Positions 7,675 through 16,128 of a DNA stretch of 48,710 nucleotides are shown in pieces. The translations under genes were made by a program, and so were the position numbers. A model generated the notes under the pieces. That model was given only the letters and a program-made list of their open reading frames with translations, was not told the DNA's origin and did no database searches. Source of the DNA: Clostridia bacterium (GTDB lineage Bacteria; Bacillota; Clostridia; Oscillospirales; Acutalibacteraceae); assembly GCA_017407995.1 (NCBI GenBank), contig JAFQVM010000014.1, forward strand, positions 1 through 48,710, read 5' to 3'. Within the stretch, counting starts at the first letter, position 1. Each line of letters starts with the position of its first letter.

Positions 7675-9099
7675 TTATTTCTCTCCGAGTTCAGCCTTGC
7701 CCTCGGGAGTGTCTCTGTAATACTGAGTCTTGGGGTTCGGATGCTCTCTCGACTCCCAAAGCTGCTGCGCCACAGGCGCCCACTCAGCAGCAAATTTATC
7801 ACATCTTGAACATAGGGTTTCAACGTCCTCCGGAGCTAAAAGGTCTGTGGACTTAGCCCCTGTATCCTTGATTATCTTTCTAAGACAATCCGGATTTTCA
7901 AGCATCGGACAGGGTCTTAAGTGGTTGTCATTAAAGGGTTGTCCTTTCCAGTAAGCCTGGAACAACGGACGCTTGAGCGCTTCGATAAGCGTATGCTGTC
8001 TGATATTAGAATCCGAATAGTGTATAAACACGCAAGGCTCTATGTCGCCTGCGGAGTTGATGTGGAAATAGTTTCTGCCGCCTGCTATACAGCCGCCGAC
8101 ATGTTCCCCGTCATTCTGAAAATCCATTACGAACATGGGTTTGCCGGTTTTGCTGTTGCGAACTCTGCGAACCCAATTATACATATGAGTACGCTGTTCA
8201 GGTGTCGGAATAAGTTCGGGAACCGCATCCCTGCCGACAGGCATATAGTTAAAGTACAGACCAAACCTTGCGCCCTTAGATACCATCAAATCCATAAACT
8301 CATCAGATGTGACGGTCTCGACATTATCGCTGGTATAGCATACGGAAATACCGAAAAGACACTTCTTAGCATGAAGCAAATCCATCGCTGCCATAACACT
8401 GGCGTAGCTTCCCTCACCACGGCGTGCATCGTTACTCTCCGGAGTACCCTCAATGCTGATTGCAAGAGTGATATTTCCCACTCTCTTCATATCCTCACAA
8501 AACGCATCATCAACGAGGTCAGCATTTGTATAGCATAAAAACACACAGTCAGGATGATTTTCGCAAAGTTTAATTATATCGTTCTTACGAAGCAGCGGTT
8601 CGCCGCCGGTAAACATATAAAAATGCGTGCCCATATCCACGCCCTGATTGACTATGCTCTCAAGTTCGTAATAAGAGAGGCTCTGCTTATAACCGTACTC
8701 AGCAGACCAACAGCCCTTGCACTTGCGGTTGCAAGCACTTGTCGGGTCGAGCAAAATAATCCACGGAATGTTACAGTGATATTTTTCACGGTTTTCTCGC
8801 ACCGTCTTTACTCCGTTTACTCCCGCACCAACACCAAAAGCAAGGAGCATCTTTTTAATGACATCATGGTCAACTTCATCTATTATATTGAAAGCAAGCT
8901 TGCGCCAAATATTATTAGGGTCTTTAGCGCCCTCACGCAGCTTTTCAAAGTTCTTTGTGGGGAATACATTGCCAAGCAAAGCTTCCGCCTTGTCAACAAG
9001 CGTGATAAAGTTTTTATCCGGGTCCTTTTTGACATACTTAAGAACTCGGTCAATAATCACAGCCGCTCCCGCACGCTGAGCCTTTTCTTTAACCGTCAT
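7675..9099 (-). CDS. Radical SAM protein with C-terminal cysteine-rich region
   Basis: This 474-residue protein has the radical SAM cluster motif CxxxCxxC at Cys123, Cys127 and Cys130 (CNRKCKGC), then the glycine-rich FTGGEPLL segment that contacts AdoMet. An N-terminal helical region of about 110 residues precedes the barrel. The C-terminal part is cysteine-rich (GGCIAGGRNYF, IEPCVF, RPCPMLENPDC, LCSRC), reminiscent of SPASM/twitch auxiliary cluster domains. The substrate is unknown, and no precursor peptide gene is visible nearby. AAAGGAG fixes the start at MTVKEK; the longer frame starts 48 nt upstream. Confidence 0.85.
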   Translation of the reverse strand: MTVKEKAQRAGAAVIIDRVLKYVKKDPDKNFITLVDKAEALLGNVFPTKNFEKLREGAKDPNNIWRKLAFNIIDEVDHDVIKKMLLAFGVGAGVNGVKTVRENREKYHCNIPWIILLDPTSACNRKCKGCWSAEYGYKQSLSYYELESIVNQGVDMGTHFYMFTGGEPLLRKNDIIKLCENHPDCVFLCYTNADLVDDAFCEDMKRVGNITLAISIEGTPESNDARRGEGSYASVMAAMDLLHAKKCLFGISVCYTSDNVETVTSDEFMDLMVSKGARFGLYFNYMPVGRDAVPELIPTPEQRTHMYNWVRRVRNSKTGKPMFVMDFQNDGEHVGGCIAGGRNYFHINSAGDIEPCVFIHYSDSNIRQHTLIEALKRPLFQAYWKGQPFNDNHLRPCPMLENPDCLRKIIKDTGAKSTDLLAPEDVETLCSRCDKFAAEWAPVAQQLWESREHPNPKTQYYRDTPEGKAELGEK

Positions 9100-9270
9100 G
9101 TCATTATCACTCCTTTCAAGTAGGGTGGTTTTAAACGCAATACACATAGTTTACCACGATAAGTTTGTAAAATCAACAATATCAAAAAATTTTAACAAAA
9201 ATAAAAATCTCTTTTTATAGACCCAAAAAATCAAATATGATACAATACAAATACCAAAGGAGGTACAGCA

Positions 9271-10449
9271 ATGGATTTTAGCTTGATGAAAGATTTTATG
9301 GACCGGCTCACGGACTGGCGTATTCCCGGAAACGGTATATCCGTATGCATAGATGGCAAAGAAGTCTTTTCCTATAATTCAGGTTTCGCAGACCTTGAAA
9401 ATAAAATTCCTATGACAAACAACCATCTTCTAAACATTTATTCCTGTACAAAAGTCGCTACCGTGACAGCAGCTCTGCAGCTCTATGAACAGGGATATTT
9501 TCTGCTCGATGACCCGCTGTATACCCTTATACCCGAATACAAAGATATGTATATAAAGAATCCCGACGGCAGCATCTCCAAAGCCAAAAATCACATAACC
9601 ATGCGTCATCTGTTTACAATGACCTCAGGATTATCATACGACGAAACCAACGTCGTCAAAAGAGCAAGAGAGCTGACAAACGGAAACATTGACACTCTGA
9701 GCTTTGTAAAATGTCTCGCTGAGGACCCCATATCCTTTGAACCAGGCACGCAGTGGCAATACAGCTGGAGCCACGATGTACTGGGCGCAGCAGTCGAAGT
9801 TATATCCGGCAAAAAATTCAGAGACTACGTCAAAGAAAACATATTCGACCCGCTCGAAATGAAAGACTCCTACTTTCACAGCAAGGAGCTCCTTGACCGA
9901 ATGGCTCAACAGTATCATTTTAAAAGCAGCGATGAAACAGATGAAGTAAAACTTCAAGCCGCAGGAAGCCTTATAAGCATGGCAGACGGTGTTGTATTTA
10001 ACTCAAAAAGGAGTCGAGCTGACGGCTTTGGCCCTGAATTCGACAGCGGTGGAGGCGGAATAGTATCCTCAATAAGCGACTACTCAAAGTTCTGCTCTGC
10101 ACTTGCAAACGGAGGCGTGGGCCAAAACGGCGAGAGAATCATCTCAAGCGGTACAATTGATTTGATGCGCACCAATCAACTAACCCCTGATATTTCCAAG
10201 AACTTTAATTGGGAACAGTTAAAGGGTTACGGCTACGGACTGGGGGTCCGCACACTAATTGACAAAGCTGCAAGCGGCTCAACGGGCAACATCGGAGAAT
10301 TCGGATGGGGCGGTGCCGCCGGTGCAAACGTACTTATAGACCCAAGCATTAAACTTTCTGCGTTTTATGCACACCACATGCTAAACCCTCAGGAAAGCTA
10401 TTATCAGCCCCGACTTCGAAATGTTCTTTATGCCTGTGTGAACAGATAG
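9271..10449 (+). CDS. Beta-lactamase-fold serine hydrolase (class C-like esterase/peptidase)
   Basis: This 392-residue protein belongs to the serine beta-lactamase/D-Ala carboxypeptidase-like hydrolases. The nucleophile motif SxxK is Ser58-Cys-Thr-Lys61, and the second catalytic element is probably Tyr164 in WQYSWSHD, where class C enzymes have YxN. There is no signal peptide, so it is likely cytoplasmic and more probably an esterase than a lactamase. AAAGGAGG lies 7 nt before the ATG. It is monocistronic and convergent with the NSS transporter. Confidence 0.85.
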   Translation: MDFSLMKDFMDRLTDWRIPGNGISVCIDGKEVFSYNSGFADLENKIPMTNNHLLNIYSCTKVATVTAALQLYEQGYFLLDDPLYTLIPEYKDMYIKNPDGSISKAKNHITMRHLFTMTSGLSYDETNVVKRARELTNGNIDTLSFVKCLAEDPISFEPGTQWQYSWSHDVLGAAVEVISGKKFRDYVKENIFDPLEMKDSYFHSKELLDRMAQQYHFKSSDETDEVKLQAAGSLISMADGVVFNSKRSRADGFGPEFDSGGGGIVSSISDYSKFCSALANGGVGQNGERIISSGTIDLMRTNQLTPDISKNFNWEQLKGYGYGLGVRTLIDKAASGSTGNIGEFGWGGAAGANVLIDPSIKLSAFYAHHMLNPQESYYQPRLRNVLYACVNR

Positions 10450-10450
10450 A

Positions 10451-10492
10451 AAATCCCCGACAGATACATCTCTGTCGGGGATTTGTTTTTTA
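10451..10492. terminator. Terminator between convergent hydrolase and NSS genes
   Basis: A 14-bp stem (10451-10464 with 10471-10484, core TCCCCGACAGA) with a 6-nt loop has a T tract on the plus strand and A/T sequence on the other. Confidence 0.85.
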
Positions 10493-10496
10493 AAAT

Positions 10497-11834
10497 TTAC
10501 TTCCACGAGAAAGTAATAAGTCCATAGACATACAGGAATATTACAACTGCGGGAATTATATAGCGAAACAGCGGTTTCATCCAGTTTTTAACCTTCAAGC
10601 CTTTTCCGGCATTCGCCTCTGCCAGCAGGTTGTCCCAGCCCCAGCCCCAGCGGTTACAACAAAACAGGGTATAGACAAGACATCCAAGCGGCAACAGATT
10701 CATATTGACGATGAAGTCCCAAATATCCAGTACGCTTGTTCCGGCGGCGAAAGGCTGGAAATCGCTCCACACGCTATAGCCCAGCGCAGTAGTCAAAGAC
10801 AAAACAAAAATTACTATGCCGCAAACAACCGAGCCTTTCGGACGGGACCAACCGGTCAACTCACGAACGCAAGCCAAAATGTTTTCAAACACAGCAAAAA
10901 CAGTAGACATAGCTGCAAAAACCATAAACAGGAAGAACAATGTTCCCCACCAGCGTCCGCCGTCCATATTATTAAAGACGGTAGCCATCGTGTTAAAGAG
11001 AAGTCCGGGACCTGCTTGCACTTCAAGGTCATATGTAAAGCAAGCGGGGAAAATAATAAGTCCTGCAACAATAGCTACAAAAGTATCCAAGCCGGCAATG
11101 CTTACAGACTCGCCTAACAGAGAGCGTTCTTTACCCAGATAGCTTCCGAAAATCGCCATAGAACCAATGCCCAAAGATAAGGTGAAGAAAGCTTGATTCA
11201 GAGCCGCTACAACAGTTGAACCTGTAATTTTAGAGAAGTCAGGCACCAGATAAAATTTGAGTCCCTCTGCAGCACCATCCATAGTGAAACTACGCACAGC
11301 CAATACAATCATTATGCCTAACAGGGCAACCATCATATATTTGGTGATGCGTTCAAGTCCGCCCTGCAACTTAAAGCTGACTACCAGAAATCCAATCGCA
11401 ACCGCAATAGCCATAAAACCTACATTGACAGGGGCACTGGACAGCATTCCCGAAAAAGACAGGCCCTGATTCTGACCCACTAAAAACTTGTAAAAATAAT
11501 AAATCATCCAGCCGGCGACCGTGGTATAAAAGCTCATCAGACAGATATTTCCAAACAGCGCAAAATATCCGTGAAGGTGCCATTTATGTCCGGGCTTCTC
11601 CAGCTTTTGATACATCTTTGCAGGGCTTGCCTGAGAGGCTCGTCCCAAAGCAAGTTCCATTGTCATGACAGGCAGACCTATAAGGATAATACACAAAAAA
11701 TATATCAGCACAAATCCGCCGCCGCCATTCTGACCTGTCAGCCAAGGAAATTTCCAAACGTTTCCGCAGCCGATAGCGCAGCCTGCACTGAGCAGAATAA
11801 ATCCAAGTCGGCTTCCCAATTTTTCTCGACTCAT
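10497..11834 (-). CDS. Sodium-dependent neurotransmitter:sodium symporter (NSS/SNF family)
   Basis: This 445-residue membrane protein has about 11 helices, the usual bacterial NSS number. The N-terminal segment SRLGFILLSAGCAIGCGNVWKFPW is the unwound TM1 that binds substrate and sodium in LeuT-type carriers, and GGGGFVLIY follows in TM2. The substrate is probably an amino acid, but none can be named. AGGAGG precedes the ATG. The upstream region holds an inverted repeat at 11861-11903. Confidence 0.9.
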   Translation of the reverse strand: MSREKLGSRLGFILLSAGCAIGCGNVWKFPWLTGQNGGGGFVLIYFLCIILIGLPVMTMELALGRASQASPAKMYQKLEKPGHKWHLHGYFALFGNICLMSFYTTVAGWMIYYFYKFLVGQNQGLSFSGMLSSAPVNVGFMAIAVAIGFLVVSFKLQGGLERITKYMMVALLGIMIVLAVRSFTMDGAAEGLKFYLVPDFSKITGSTVVAALNQAFFTLSLGIGSMAIFGSYLGKERSLLGESVSIAGLDTFVAIVAGLIIFPACFTYDLEVQAGPGLLFNTMATVFNNMDGGRWWGTLFFLFMVFAAMSTVFAVFENILACVRELTGWSRPKGSVVCGIVIFVLSLTTALGYSVWSDFQPFAAGTSVLDIWDFIVNMNLLPLGCLVYTLFCCNRWGWGWDNLLAEANAGKGLKVKNWMKPLFRYIIPAVVIFLYVYGLITFSWK

Positions 11835-11860
11835 AATATCCTCCTAAACATTATGTCTCT

Positions 11861-11903
11861 TACTGTTAAAGCAATCAACAAACAATTAACTTGATTAACA
11901 GTA
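11861..11903 (-). promoter_or_regulatory. Inverted repeat in the NSS transporter leader
   Basis: TACTGTTAA (11861-11869) and TTAACAGTA (11895-11903) are perfect inverted repeats about 25 nt apart, with further TCAA/TTGA pairing inside. It could be an operator or a leader hairpin in front of the transporter. Confidence 0.4.
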
Positions 11904-11937
11904 TAGCGTATGAAAATAAAAAAGTCGAGAAAAAAAT

Positions 11938-11965
11938 AAAAGCGAGGTGAGTTCACCTCGCTTTT
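11938..11965. repeat. Palindromic hairpin, copy 1, upstream of pit
   Basis: AAAAGCGAGGTGA and TCACCTCGCTTTT form a 13-bp stem. It looks like a terminator but lies between divergent genes, where nothing obvious ends. A near copy lies after the DUF47 gene at 13908-13936. Confidence 0.6.
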
Positions 11966-12069
11966 GTTGACCCGCAGACTGACAATAGCGGTAGAATATT
12001 TGTCCGTTATTCAAGCAATTATATAAAAACCTTTCAATAAACAACATTTCAGAAAACACCAAAATAGAC

Positions 12070-12098
12070 TTGACAGTTTTAAGGTTACTAAATAAAAT
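12070..12098 (+). promoter_or_regulatory. Sigma-A promoter of the pit operon
   Basis: TTGACA (12070-12075) and TAAAAT (12093-12098) are 17 bp apart. This also rules out translation from the TTG at 12070. I see no Pho-box-like direct repeats. Confidence 0.8.
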
Positions 12099-12147
12099 AT
12101 ATTTGATTCTGCTTGTTGTAAAGGCAAGGTTTTACAGGGGGCTGTTT

Positions 12148-13200
12148 ATGGATTCAATATTGGAATTTTGGTATCAGATGACGGCGAATCCGCTACTGTT
12201 TATTGCAGTAGTGCTGACACTTGGCGTTATCTTGGTAAATGGCTGGACAGATGCACCAAACGCTATCGCTACATGTGTTGTAACACGGTGTATGCCTCCG
12301 AAAGCCGCAATACTTATGGCGGCAGTTTTCAATTTTCTCGGAGTTTTTGTGATGACTCTTGTTAATGCAACGGTTGCTGAAACCATCACAAAGATGGTTG
12401 ACTTCGGTACAGACCCTGACAAAGCAATTATTGCCTTGAGCGCTGCATTGTTTGCTATTGTTCTTTGGGCAACACTTGCCTGGGTGTTCGGAATTCCTAC
12501 CAGCGAAAGCCATGCGCTTATAGCCGGTCTCACCGGTAGCGCTATTGCACTCAACAACAGTTTGTCAGGCGTTAACGGCAGCGAGTGGATAAAAGTCATT
12601 TACGGCATCGGTATTTCTGTAGTCCTCGGGTTTGGTCTTGGCTGGCTGGTGTGTAAACTCGTTACAAAAATATTCTATAAAGCAAACCGACCGAAAACTG
12701 AGCCGTTTTTCAGAGGAGCACAGATTGTCGGCGCCGCTTCGATGGCGTTCATGCACGGTGCACAGGACGGACAAAAATTTATGGGCGTTATGTTGCTCTG
12801 TGTATACATGTCAAAGGGACAAGCTCTTCCCTCGGACATACATATTCCCGTCTGGCTGATGATTATCTGCTCCGTTATCATGGCGACAGGCACAGCGATG
12901 GGTGGCAAAAAAATCATTAAATCTGTTGGAATGGACATGGTAAAACTTGAAAAATATCAAGGCTTTTCAGCAGATATTGCAGCAGCACTTTCGCTTCTGT
13001 TCTGTTCGGTATTCAGTCTTCCCGTATCGACCACACACGCAAAGACTACATCCATTATGGGCGTCGGTGCTGTAAAACGAGTATCCGCCATCAATTTTGG
13101 TGTCGTTAAGGAAATGGTTTTGACTTGGGTGCTGACTTTCCCCGGATGCGGACTTGTAGGCTTTTTAATGACCAAACTATTTATGTTTATATTTACCTGA
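12148..13200 (+). CDS. pit: PiT-family inorganic phosphate permease
   Basis: This 350-residue integral membrane protein has both PiT signatures: the N-terminal GWTDAPNAIATCVVTR (about residues 31-46) and the C-terminal repeat AALSLLFCSVFSLPVSTTHA. PiT carriers take up phosphate, often as a metal-phosphate complex, driven by a cation gradient. The start is the ATG after ACAGGGGG; the longer frame begins at the -35 box of its promoter. It is followed 18 nt later by the DUF47 gene, the usual partner. Confidence 0.93.
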   Translation: MDSILEFWYQMTANPLLFIAVVLTLGVILVNGWTDAPNAIATCVVTRCMPPKAAILMAAVFNFLGVFVMTLVNATVAETITKMVDFGTDPDKAIIALSAALFAIVLWATLAWVFGIPTSESHALIAGLTGSAIALNNSLSGVNGSEWIKVIYGIGISVVLGFGLGWLVCKLVTKIFYKANRPKTEPFFRGAQIVGAASMAFMHGAQDGQKFMGVMLLCVYMSKGQALPSDIHIPVWLMIICSVIMATGTAMGGKKIIKSVGMDMVKLEKYQGFSADIAAALSLLFCSVFSLPVSTTHAKTTSIMGVGAVKRVSAINFGVVKEMVLTWVLTFPGCGLVGFLMTKLFMFIFT

Positions 13201-13218
13201 TTAGAAAGGATTTTTAAA

Positions 13219-13839
13219 ATGGCTAAAGGTGATAAATTTTATTTTGAAAACTTCGCAGAAAGCACCGCTCTTTCTAAAAAAGCGGCCGCATATCTTGTAG
13301 AATGTCTGGAAAATTACAATGCTGAAGATATCGAAAAGATGCTTGAGGAAATGCATAAAATCGAACACAGTGCAGATATCAAAAAGCACGAAATGAGCGA
13401 AGCTCTCGCCAAGGCGTTTGTAACTCCTGTTGACCGTGAAGATTTAGATATGTTAAGTAATAATCTTGACCAGGTAACCGATAAGATTGAAGAGATTTTA
13501 CAGAAATTCTATATTTACAATATTCAGTCTGTTGATTCTTCTGTTATTGAATTTGCAAAGAAAATTGTCAAATCCTGTGAAATTCTTTGCGAGCTTATGA
13601 ACGAGTTTGAGAATTTCAAGCGTTCCAAGAAAATCCGTAAACTTATTATTGAACTCAACGACGTTGAAGAGGAATGTGACAGACTTTATCTCTCTTCTAT
13701 GCGTGCGCTCACCAATAACCCGGCAGATGCTCTTACTATAGTTTCATTTCGCAAGATTTATGACTGCTTTGAATCATGTGCCGATGCCTGCGAACATGTA
13801 GGTGAATGTGTAAGAACTGTCATTATGAAAAATACATAA
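13219..13839 (+). CDS. DUF47 (PhoU-like) phosphate transport regulator
   Basis: This 206-residue all-helical protein has the DUF47/PhoU-like pattern: KKAAAYLVECLENY, KIEHSADIKKHEM, FVTPVDREDLDMLSNNLDQV and a last conserved DCFESCADACEHVGECV helix. Members are encoded with PiT permeases and are thought to gate them and coordinate metals through acidic/His residues. The 18-nt gap from pit and the shared promoter make this a two-gene operon. Confidence 0.92.
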   Translation: MAKGDKFYFENFAESTALSKKAAAYLVECLENYNAEDIEKMLEEMHKIEHSADIKKHEMSEALAKAFVTPVDREDLDMLSNNLDQVTDKIEEILQKFYIYNIQSVDSSVIEFAKKIVKSCEILCELMNEFENFKRSKKIRKLIIELNDVEEECDRLYLSSMRALTNNPADALTIVSFRKIYDCFESCADACEHVGECVRTVIMKNT

Positions 13840-13907
13840 CTCTCATTTATAAAAAGCAACTGTATACAGTATAAACGAAAGTAACACATAGCATGGCATA
13901 AAGATAT

Positions 13908-13940
13908 AAAGCAAGGTGAAATTCACCTCGCTTTTAATAT
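13908..13940. terminator. Shared terminator of the phosphate operon and the UDG-like gene; hairpin copy 2
   Basis: AAAGCAAGGTGAA pairs with TTCACCTCGCTTT, with one A-C mismatch on the plus strand that becomes a G-U pair on the minus strand. It lies between convergent genes and resembles the hairpin at 11938-11965. Confidence 0.7.
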
Positions 13941-13949
13941 TATTACAGT

Positions 13950-14750
13950 TTATTCAAGAATTTCTTTTACCTTTTTCACTCTTGCTTTCAAAGGACACAA
14001 ATACTCTTCTTCATTCCATTTATGAAAAGAAGGGTGGTATGAGCCGATTATACAGCAAGTCCTTCCTGTTTCTTTGTTGTACGCTTCATACAACCCAAAG
14101 ATATCATCGTTTTCTGTGACCGTCCATTTTTCTTTGTCAAAATAAAATTCAACATCCTTAACACGAGTTTTGGAAGGCATTTTTCTCTTTGCACTCCACC
14201 CCGCTTGTATCACTACAACATCAGGCTGCAAAATTTCTATTTCATTTCTTACAATTGAGGCACAGTTTTTCCACATTGAGTCGCTCACCCTAATTCCGTG
14301 GTTTTTGCCTTCTTGTGATTTGTTTTTAAATGCACAGTGGTAATGATTTGTCAAGGCAAACTGTTTATGAAGATGTTCTTCTTCCTTAAAATGTATTTCT
14401 TTATTCCGATAGTTTGTTATGTCATCTGCACTGCAATATCCTAATAATGCAGCCAGAATATGTTTCGTACCTATATAGTGCTGATTTTTTACATCTGAAA
14501 AACTCGCCGGACGCAAGATATCTTCAGTATTACGGGAAACATCTTCTTTACCTATAAAAAGTACTTTGATTTTTGCCCGTTCATACCATTCGCCCAATTT
14601 AAGACTTTTATTACAAATAAACGAACTGTCATAATCAAAATCACAAGTTTTGCACTTTGAGAAGCACTGACAAACCGCATACTTGTTTTGCCCATTGCGG
14701 ACCTCGTTGCTATATTGAATTTTATACATATCGTTAAGTAATGTTTTCAT
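13950..14750 (-). CDS. UDG-superfamily-like protein with N-terminal cysteine cluster
   Basis: This 266-residue protein was not recognised as a named family. An N-terminal cluster (Cys27, Cys29, Cys33, Cys36, Cys46) could hold zinc or an Fe-S centre. It is followed by VLFIGKED (residues 63-70), LTNHYHCAF, a helix with IEILQPDVVVIQAGWSA, and GSYHPSFHKW near 236. The order strand-G, TN-x-x-x-C, LxPxVVVxxG and HPS is that of uracil-DNA glycosylase superfamily folds, including Fe-S families 4/5. The catalytic motif A is divergent, so activity is uncertain. The start is chosen at MKTLLN, after GAAGGTGA. It is the last gene of a leftward set with two RecA-fold-like paralogues. Confidence 0.55.
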   Translation of the reverse strand: MKTLLNDMYKIQYSNEVRNGQNKYAVCQCFSKCKTCDFDYDSSFICNKSLKLGEWYERAKIKVLFIGKEDVSRNTEDILRPASFSDVKNQHYIGTKHILAALLGYCSADDITNYRNKEIHFKEEEHLHKQFALTNHYHCAFKNKSQEGKNHGIRVSDSMWKNCASIVRNEIEILQPDVVVIQAGWSAKRKMPSKTRVKDVEFYFDKEKWTVTENDDIFGLYEAYNKETGRTCCIIGSYHPSFHKWNEEEYLCPLKARVKKVKEILE

Positions 14751-14787
14751 ATAACTGTCACCTTCGGTTAATTGTATCATCTCACAA

Positions 14788-15329
14788 CTAAATTGTAAAC
14801 TCAGCAACGGCACTTATATAATTTATAAGATAGTTTCCTATACCGCCACATCTGTTTTTAAGCACTCGCGCCATATATCTATCCGGATGTAGCGGTTCGA
14901 TAGAAATCAGCAATTCAATATCTTGCTCTATTCCACCGTCTTTACCGTATTCAGCTTTAAAATCACGCAAACTTAAATAATAATAACTTTTTTATACCGC
15001 AATAAAACAACAAATGTTATATCAAGCTCCTTGGCGACGGCAGCAATCTCGTAAAACAAGCAGTCATACTCTTGAGGTTTTTGGGGATTGTATTTAAAAA
15101 AATCAAACACAACAACGCCCAGATTCTGTTCCTTTTTTTCACAAACTGTTCGTACTTTTTCGAGTTTTTCTCTTACTTTTTCTTCATCAAAGTTGCCAGA
15201 AAAATGCATAACAGTTTCTTCAGGTGATTTGATTTTCATTACAAGCGAGCCAACCGAAGCTCTGACAAGTTTTTCATTTTCAGATGTGGTTTGTTTATAA
15301 GCTACTGCAACAATTCTGAAATTTCGCAT
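14788..15329 (-). pseudogene. Frameshifted paralogue of the 15342-15893 gene (RecA/DnaB-like C-terminal half)
   Basis: The first 118 codons end at a TAA (14973-14975), but the next frame (-1) continues with SLRDFKAEYGKDGGIEQD and RVLKNRCGGIGNYLI, matching TDFQRKNGRIGNVEQ and RVLKNNFGELSEHYI at the same place in the neighbour. Adding one A to the A6 run (complement of 14988-14993) joins both parts into about 180 residues, against 183 in the neighbour. The joined protein looks like the later half of a DnaB/RecA-type ATPase: GVVVFDFFKYN as a Walker B-like strand, EIAAVAKELDITFVVLL, GGIEQD and VLKNR. No Walker A is present. AAGGAG precedes its ATG, 12 nt after its paralogue. It may be a real mutation, a phase-variable tract or a sequencing error. 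Confidence 0.7.
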
Positions 15330-15341
15330 AATTAACTCTCC

Positions 15342-15893
15342 TTAATCTATGTAATGCTCGGACAACTCGCCAAAATTGTTTTTAAGTACTCGTACCGTAC
15401 AATCTTTAATTGTTTTTCCAGGGTCAGCCGCAACGATAACATCAAAATATTGCTCAACATTACCAATGCGACCGTTCTTTCTTTGAAAATCAGTTATACG
15501 CAATTTTTTCTTTATTAAATCGTGAGCAGTCCACAAAACAACATCAACACTGTATTCTTCTGAAATCTCTTTCATTTCAGCAACCATTTTTTCAAACGCT
15601 TTAGCAGTGTATTTTTGATAATATTCATGCCCGATATTTGTACCAAGTAAAGTAACATCGTCAACATCTTCACTAAAGTGACCATATGTAACTTCACCGT
15701 TCAGATATGCACGAAAGTATTTCGGCACATCTTCTATTCGCGGTTGATTTTCTGCTAGTGGATCATAAAAACAGAAGCTTGTGCCATTATCTATAACTTT
15801 TTTAAAAAAATGGTGAAAGGTTAAGTTTGCCCCGTGCCTGGTTGCTCTCAGATATTTGTTGTGAACAATTAAAATCATTTTAGGTTTGTACAT
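15342..15893 (-). CDS. Hypothetical protein resembling the C-terminal half of DnaB/RecA-fold ATPases
   Basis: This 183-residue protein has no recognised name. Its C-terminal half, with MKEISEEYSVDVVLWTAHDL, TDFQRKNGRIGNVEQYFD and RVLKNNFG (about residues 168-175), follows the pattern of the strands after Walker B in DnaB/RecA-type domains, including the GAIEQDAD-like and AKNRNG-like motifs. It lacks a P-loop, so ATP hydrolysis on its own is unlikely. AAAAGGGG precedes the ATG. It is the first gene of a leftward set of three and is read from one arm of the inverted-repeat promoter region at 15931-16044. The family resemblance is inferred by eye. Confidence 0.55.
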   Translation of the reverse strand: MYKPKMILIVHNKYLRATRHGANLTFHHFFKKVIDNGTSFCFYDPLAENQPRIEDVPKYFRAYLNGEVTYGHFSEDVDDVTLLGTNIGHEYYQKYTAKAFEKMVAEMKEISEEYSVDVVLWTAHDLIKKKLRITDFQRKNGRIGNVEQYFDVIVAADPGKTIKDCTVRVLKNNFGELSEHYID

Positions 15894-15930
15894 AATATTT
15901 CCCCTTTTTTCTGTTTTTTCTTATCTTATT

Positions 15931-16044
15931 GCTTTCATGCATATAACCGTTTAACTCTTTGTAGTTGGTCCAAAAAAATTAAAAAATTTTTTTTAAAAAG
16001 TGGACCAACTTCGTTTTTTAAAACGGTTATATAAATATGAAAGC
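15931..16044. promoter_or_regulatory. Long inverted repeat between divergent genes (mirror promoter/operator region)
   Basis: The left arm (15931-15972) and right arm (16001-16044) are imperfect inverted copies sharing the blocks GCTTTCAT, ATATAACCGTTT and AGTTGGTCCA, around a 28-nt A/T core. Each divergent transcript therefore leaves through the same order: TGGACCAACT, AAACGGTTATAT, ATGAAAGC. TATAT could be the -10 of both. The arrangement suggests duplicated promoters with a shared operator, though a MITE-like element is not excluded. Confidence 0.65.
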
Positions 16045-16128
16045 AAAAATCATTATGTTTTTCATGGGTATTGATGACAATTGATTTTTGCGTTAATAAA
16101 AATGAATATAAAACAACAGGAGGTTATT

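Noticed and set aside
7921-9123. Two rightward ORFs opposite the radical SAM gene
   Set aside because: They are antisense shadows: the opposite strand encodes an intact radical SAM protein with clear motifs.
12070-12147. Upstream TTG start for the phosphate permease
   Set aside because: TTGACA here is the -35 box of a 17-bp-spaced promoter; the ATG at 12148 has its own ribosome binding site.
14973-15010. Programmed -1 frameshift at the A6 run
   Set aside because: The zero-frame codons are AAA AAA GTT preceded by T, not the canonical X-XXY-YYZ slip heptamer, and I see no obvious downstream stem or pseudoknot. A lost A is simpler, so it is listed as a pseudogene, though not excluded.
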